Source: Paenibacillus hexagrammi | Lineage (GTDB): Bacteria > Bacillota > Bacilli > Paenibacillales > NBRC-103111 | Reading direction: 5' to 3' | Assembly (NCBI RefSeq): GCF_021513275.1 | Contig: NZ_CP090978.1 | Coordinates: 2,790,001-2,854,000 of the forward strand | Length of the DNA stretch: 64,000 nt | Shown: positions 63,452 to 64,000 of the stretch, in pieces | Numbering within the stretch: the stretch's first letter is position 1 | Layout: every line of letters starts with the position of its first letter | Notes under the pieces: model-generated | The model's input: the letters and a program-made list of their open reading frames with translations, nothing else | The model's database searches: none | What the model was told of the DNA's origin: nothing | Made by a program: the position numbers and the translations under genes

Positions 63452-64000
63452 TCACGATGAATATTTAAAGCAGCTCTTAATATGATCGTTCACCATTCCC
63501 GTTGCCTGCATAAACGCGTAGCAAATGGTGGATCCGACAAATTTAAAGCCGCGCTTCTTCAGGTCCTTACTCATCGCATCCGACTGCGGTGTGCTTGCAG
63601 GAACCATGCTCAGGCTCTCCCAATGATTGTGGATCGTTGCTCCGCCAACAAAGTTCCAGATATACTTGTCAAAGCTGCCAAACTCCTGCTGTACCTTCAG
63701 AAATGCCTTCGCATTAGTGACTACAGCTGCAATCTTGAGACGATTTCGCACAATCCCAGGATCTTGCAAGAGCTGTTCTAGCTTATGCTCATCGTACTCC
63801 GCTATCCGCTCGGCATCAAATTGATCGAATGCCGCCAAGTAATTCTCTCGCTTCTTGAGAATCGTGTACCAGCTCAACCCTGCTTGAGCCCCTTCAAGAT
63901 TCAGCATTTCGAACAGCTTACGATCGTCATGGACAGGCACACCCCATTCATGGTCGTGATAATCTACATATAAGGGATCTTCATTCACCCAACCGCATCT
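63452..64000 (-). CDS. tag: DNA-3-methyladenine glycosylase I, cut by the right edge
   Basis: A base-excision repair enzyme that removes 3-methyladenine from DNA. Within the window the frame is open to the edge and reads RCGWVNEDPLYVDYHDHEWGVP, including the N-terminal zinc Cys and His of the family. GAQAGLSWYTILKKRENY is the helix-hairpin-helix entry, FVGSTICYAFMQATGMVNDH is the base-flip pocket, and HIKSC supplies the last zinc ligands. Only a few codons before RCGW are missing. A GTG inside (63988) is not the true start. Confidence 0.93.
   Translation of the reverse strand, partial: RCGWVNEDPLYVDYHDHEWGVPVHDDRKLFEMLNLEGAQAGLSWYTILKKRENYLAAFDQFDAERIAEYDEHKLEQLLQDPGIVRNRLKIAAVVTNAKAFLKVQQEFGSFDKYIWNFVGGATIHNHWESLSMVPASTPQSDAMSKDLKKRGFKFVGSTICYAFMQATGMVNDHIKSCFKYSS

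Overview
The window reads as chromosomal DNA of an endospore-forming, low-to-mid GC Gram-positive bacterium, most like Paenibacillus or a close relative. Pointers are spore and cell-wall genes (YheC/D coat protein, PdaA-type deacetylase, DUF2533), a bacillithiol disulfide reductase, the futalosine menaquinone genes mqnB and mqnD, a large secreted dockerin-bearing glycosidase, an AraC regulator with an N-terminal receiver-like domain, and strong AGGAGG-type ribosome binding sites. I see no rRNA, tRNA, CRISPR, insertion sequence or prophage.

Layout. 1-5.8 kb: end of a DUF11-like protein, an FtsH-type protease paralog, a lone ABC-type ATPase, yeeI (YebC family), and a divergent hxlR/SDR pair. 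6-8.8 kb: a tight four-gene minus-strand operon, GNAT, Thg1-like 3'-5' polymerase, polynucleotide-kinase-like protein and APH-like kinase, a candidate RNA-repair module. 9-19.6 kb: a SWIM/SNF2 helicase, a divergent eamA/lysR pair, a 1,420-residue beta-L-arabinofuranosidase-like protein and a TlpA thioredoxin. 19.7-30.5 kb: an AraC regulator, a dehydrogenase, PhzF, an Rrf2/NmrA redox pair with matching operators, a DHA2 exporter, a polysaccharide deacetylase, YitT, LspA and YheC/D. 30.6-35.2 kb: small zinc proteins, an HPr-like protein, PdaA, GH51 arabinofuranosidase and an SH3-domain secreted protein. 35.4-37.7 kb: mqnD, mqnB and a kinase. 37.8-41 kb: a Zur-type zinc operon (COG0523 GTPase, permease, TIGR03943). 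41-49.4 kb: L,D-transpeptidase, ppaC, GIY-YIG and DUF2087 genes, a dead phosphatase and assorted small genes. 49.5-53.8 kb: aldose epimerase, araA and araR with AraR operators. 54-64 kb: methyltransferase, lipase, hrpB, small genes, Nudix, Dabb, bacillithiol reductase, an SOS-promoter gene, and tag running off the edge.

How genes work together. Two arabinofuranosidases (GH127-like and GH51), araA and AraR form a dispersed L-arabinose utilisation theme; araB, araD and the transporters are not in the window. Zur boxes precede both the COG0523 gene and the permease gene. Rrf2 probably represses itself and the NmrA-type oxidoreductase through one shared palindrome. LexA/DinR-like boxes flank the promoter of an unknown gene beside the DNA repair gene tag.

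Caveat. Twelve coding regions are broken by single-base shifts, mostly in or beside short homopolymers, and every one becomes a normal-length family member if one base is restored or removed. ppaC and mqnD are among them, so most of these are probably sequence errors rather than true mutations. They are annotated as single genes with the shift position stated. The phosphatase relic at 44.4-44.7 kb is different: it has lost an internal segment and is a true pseudogene.
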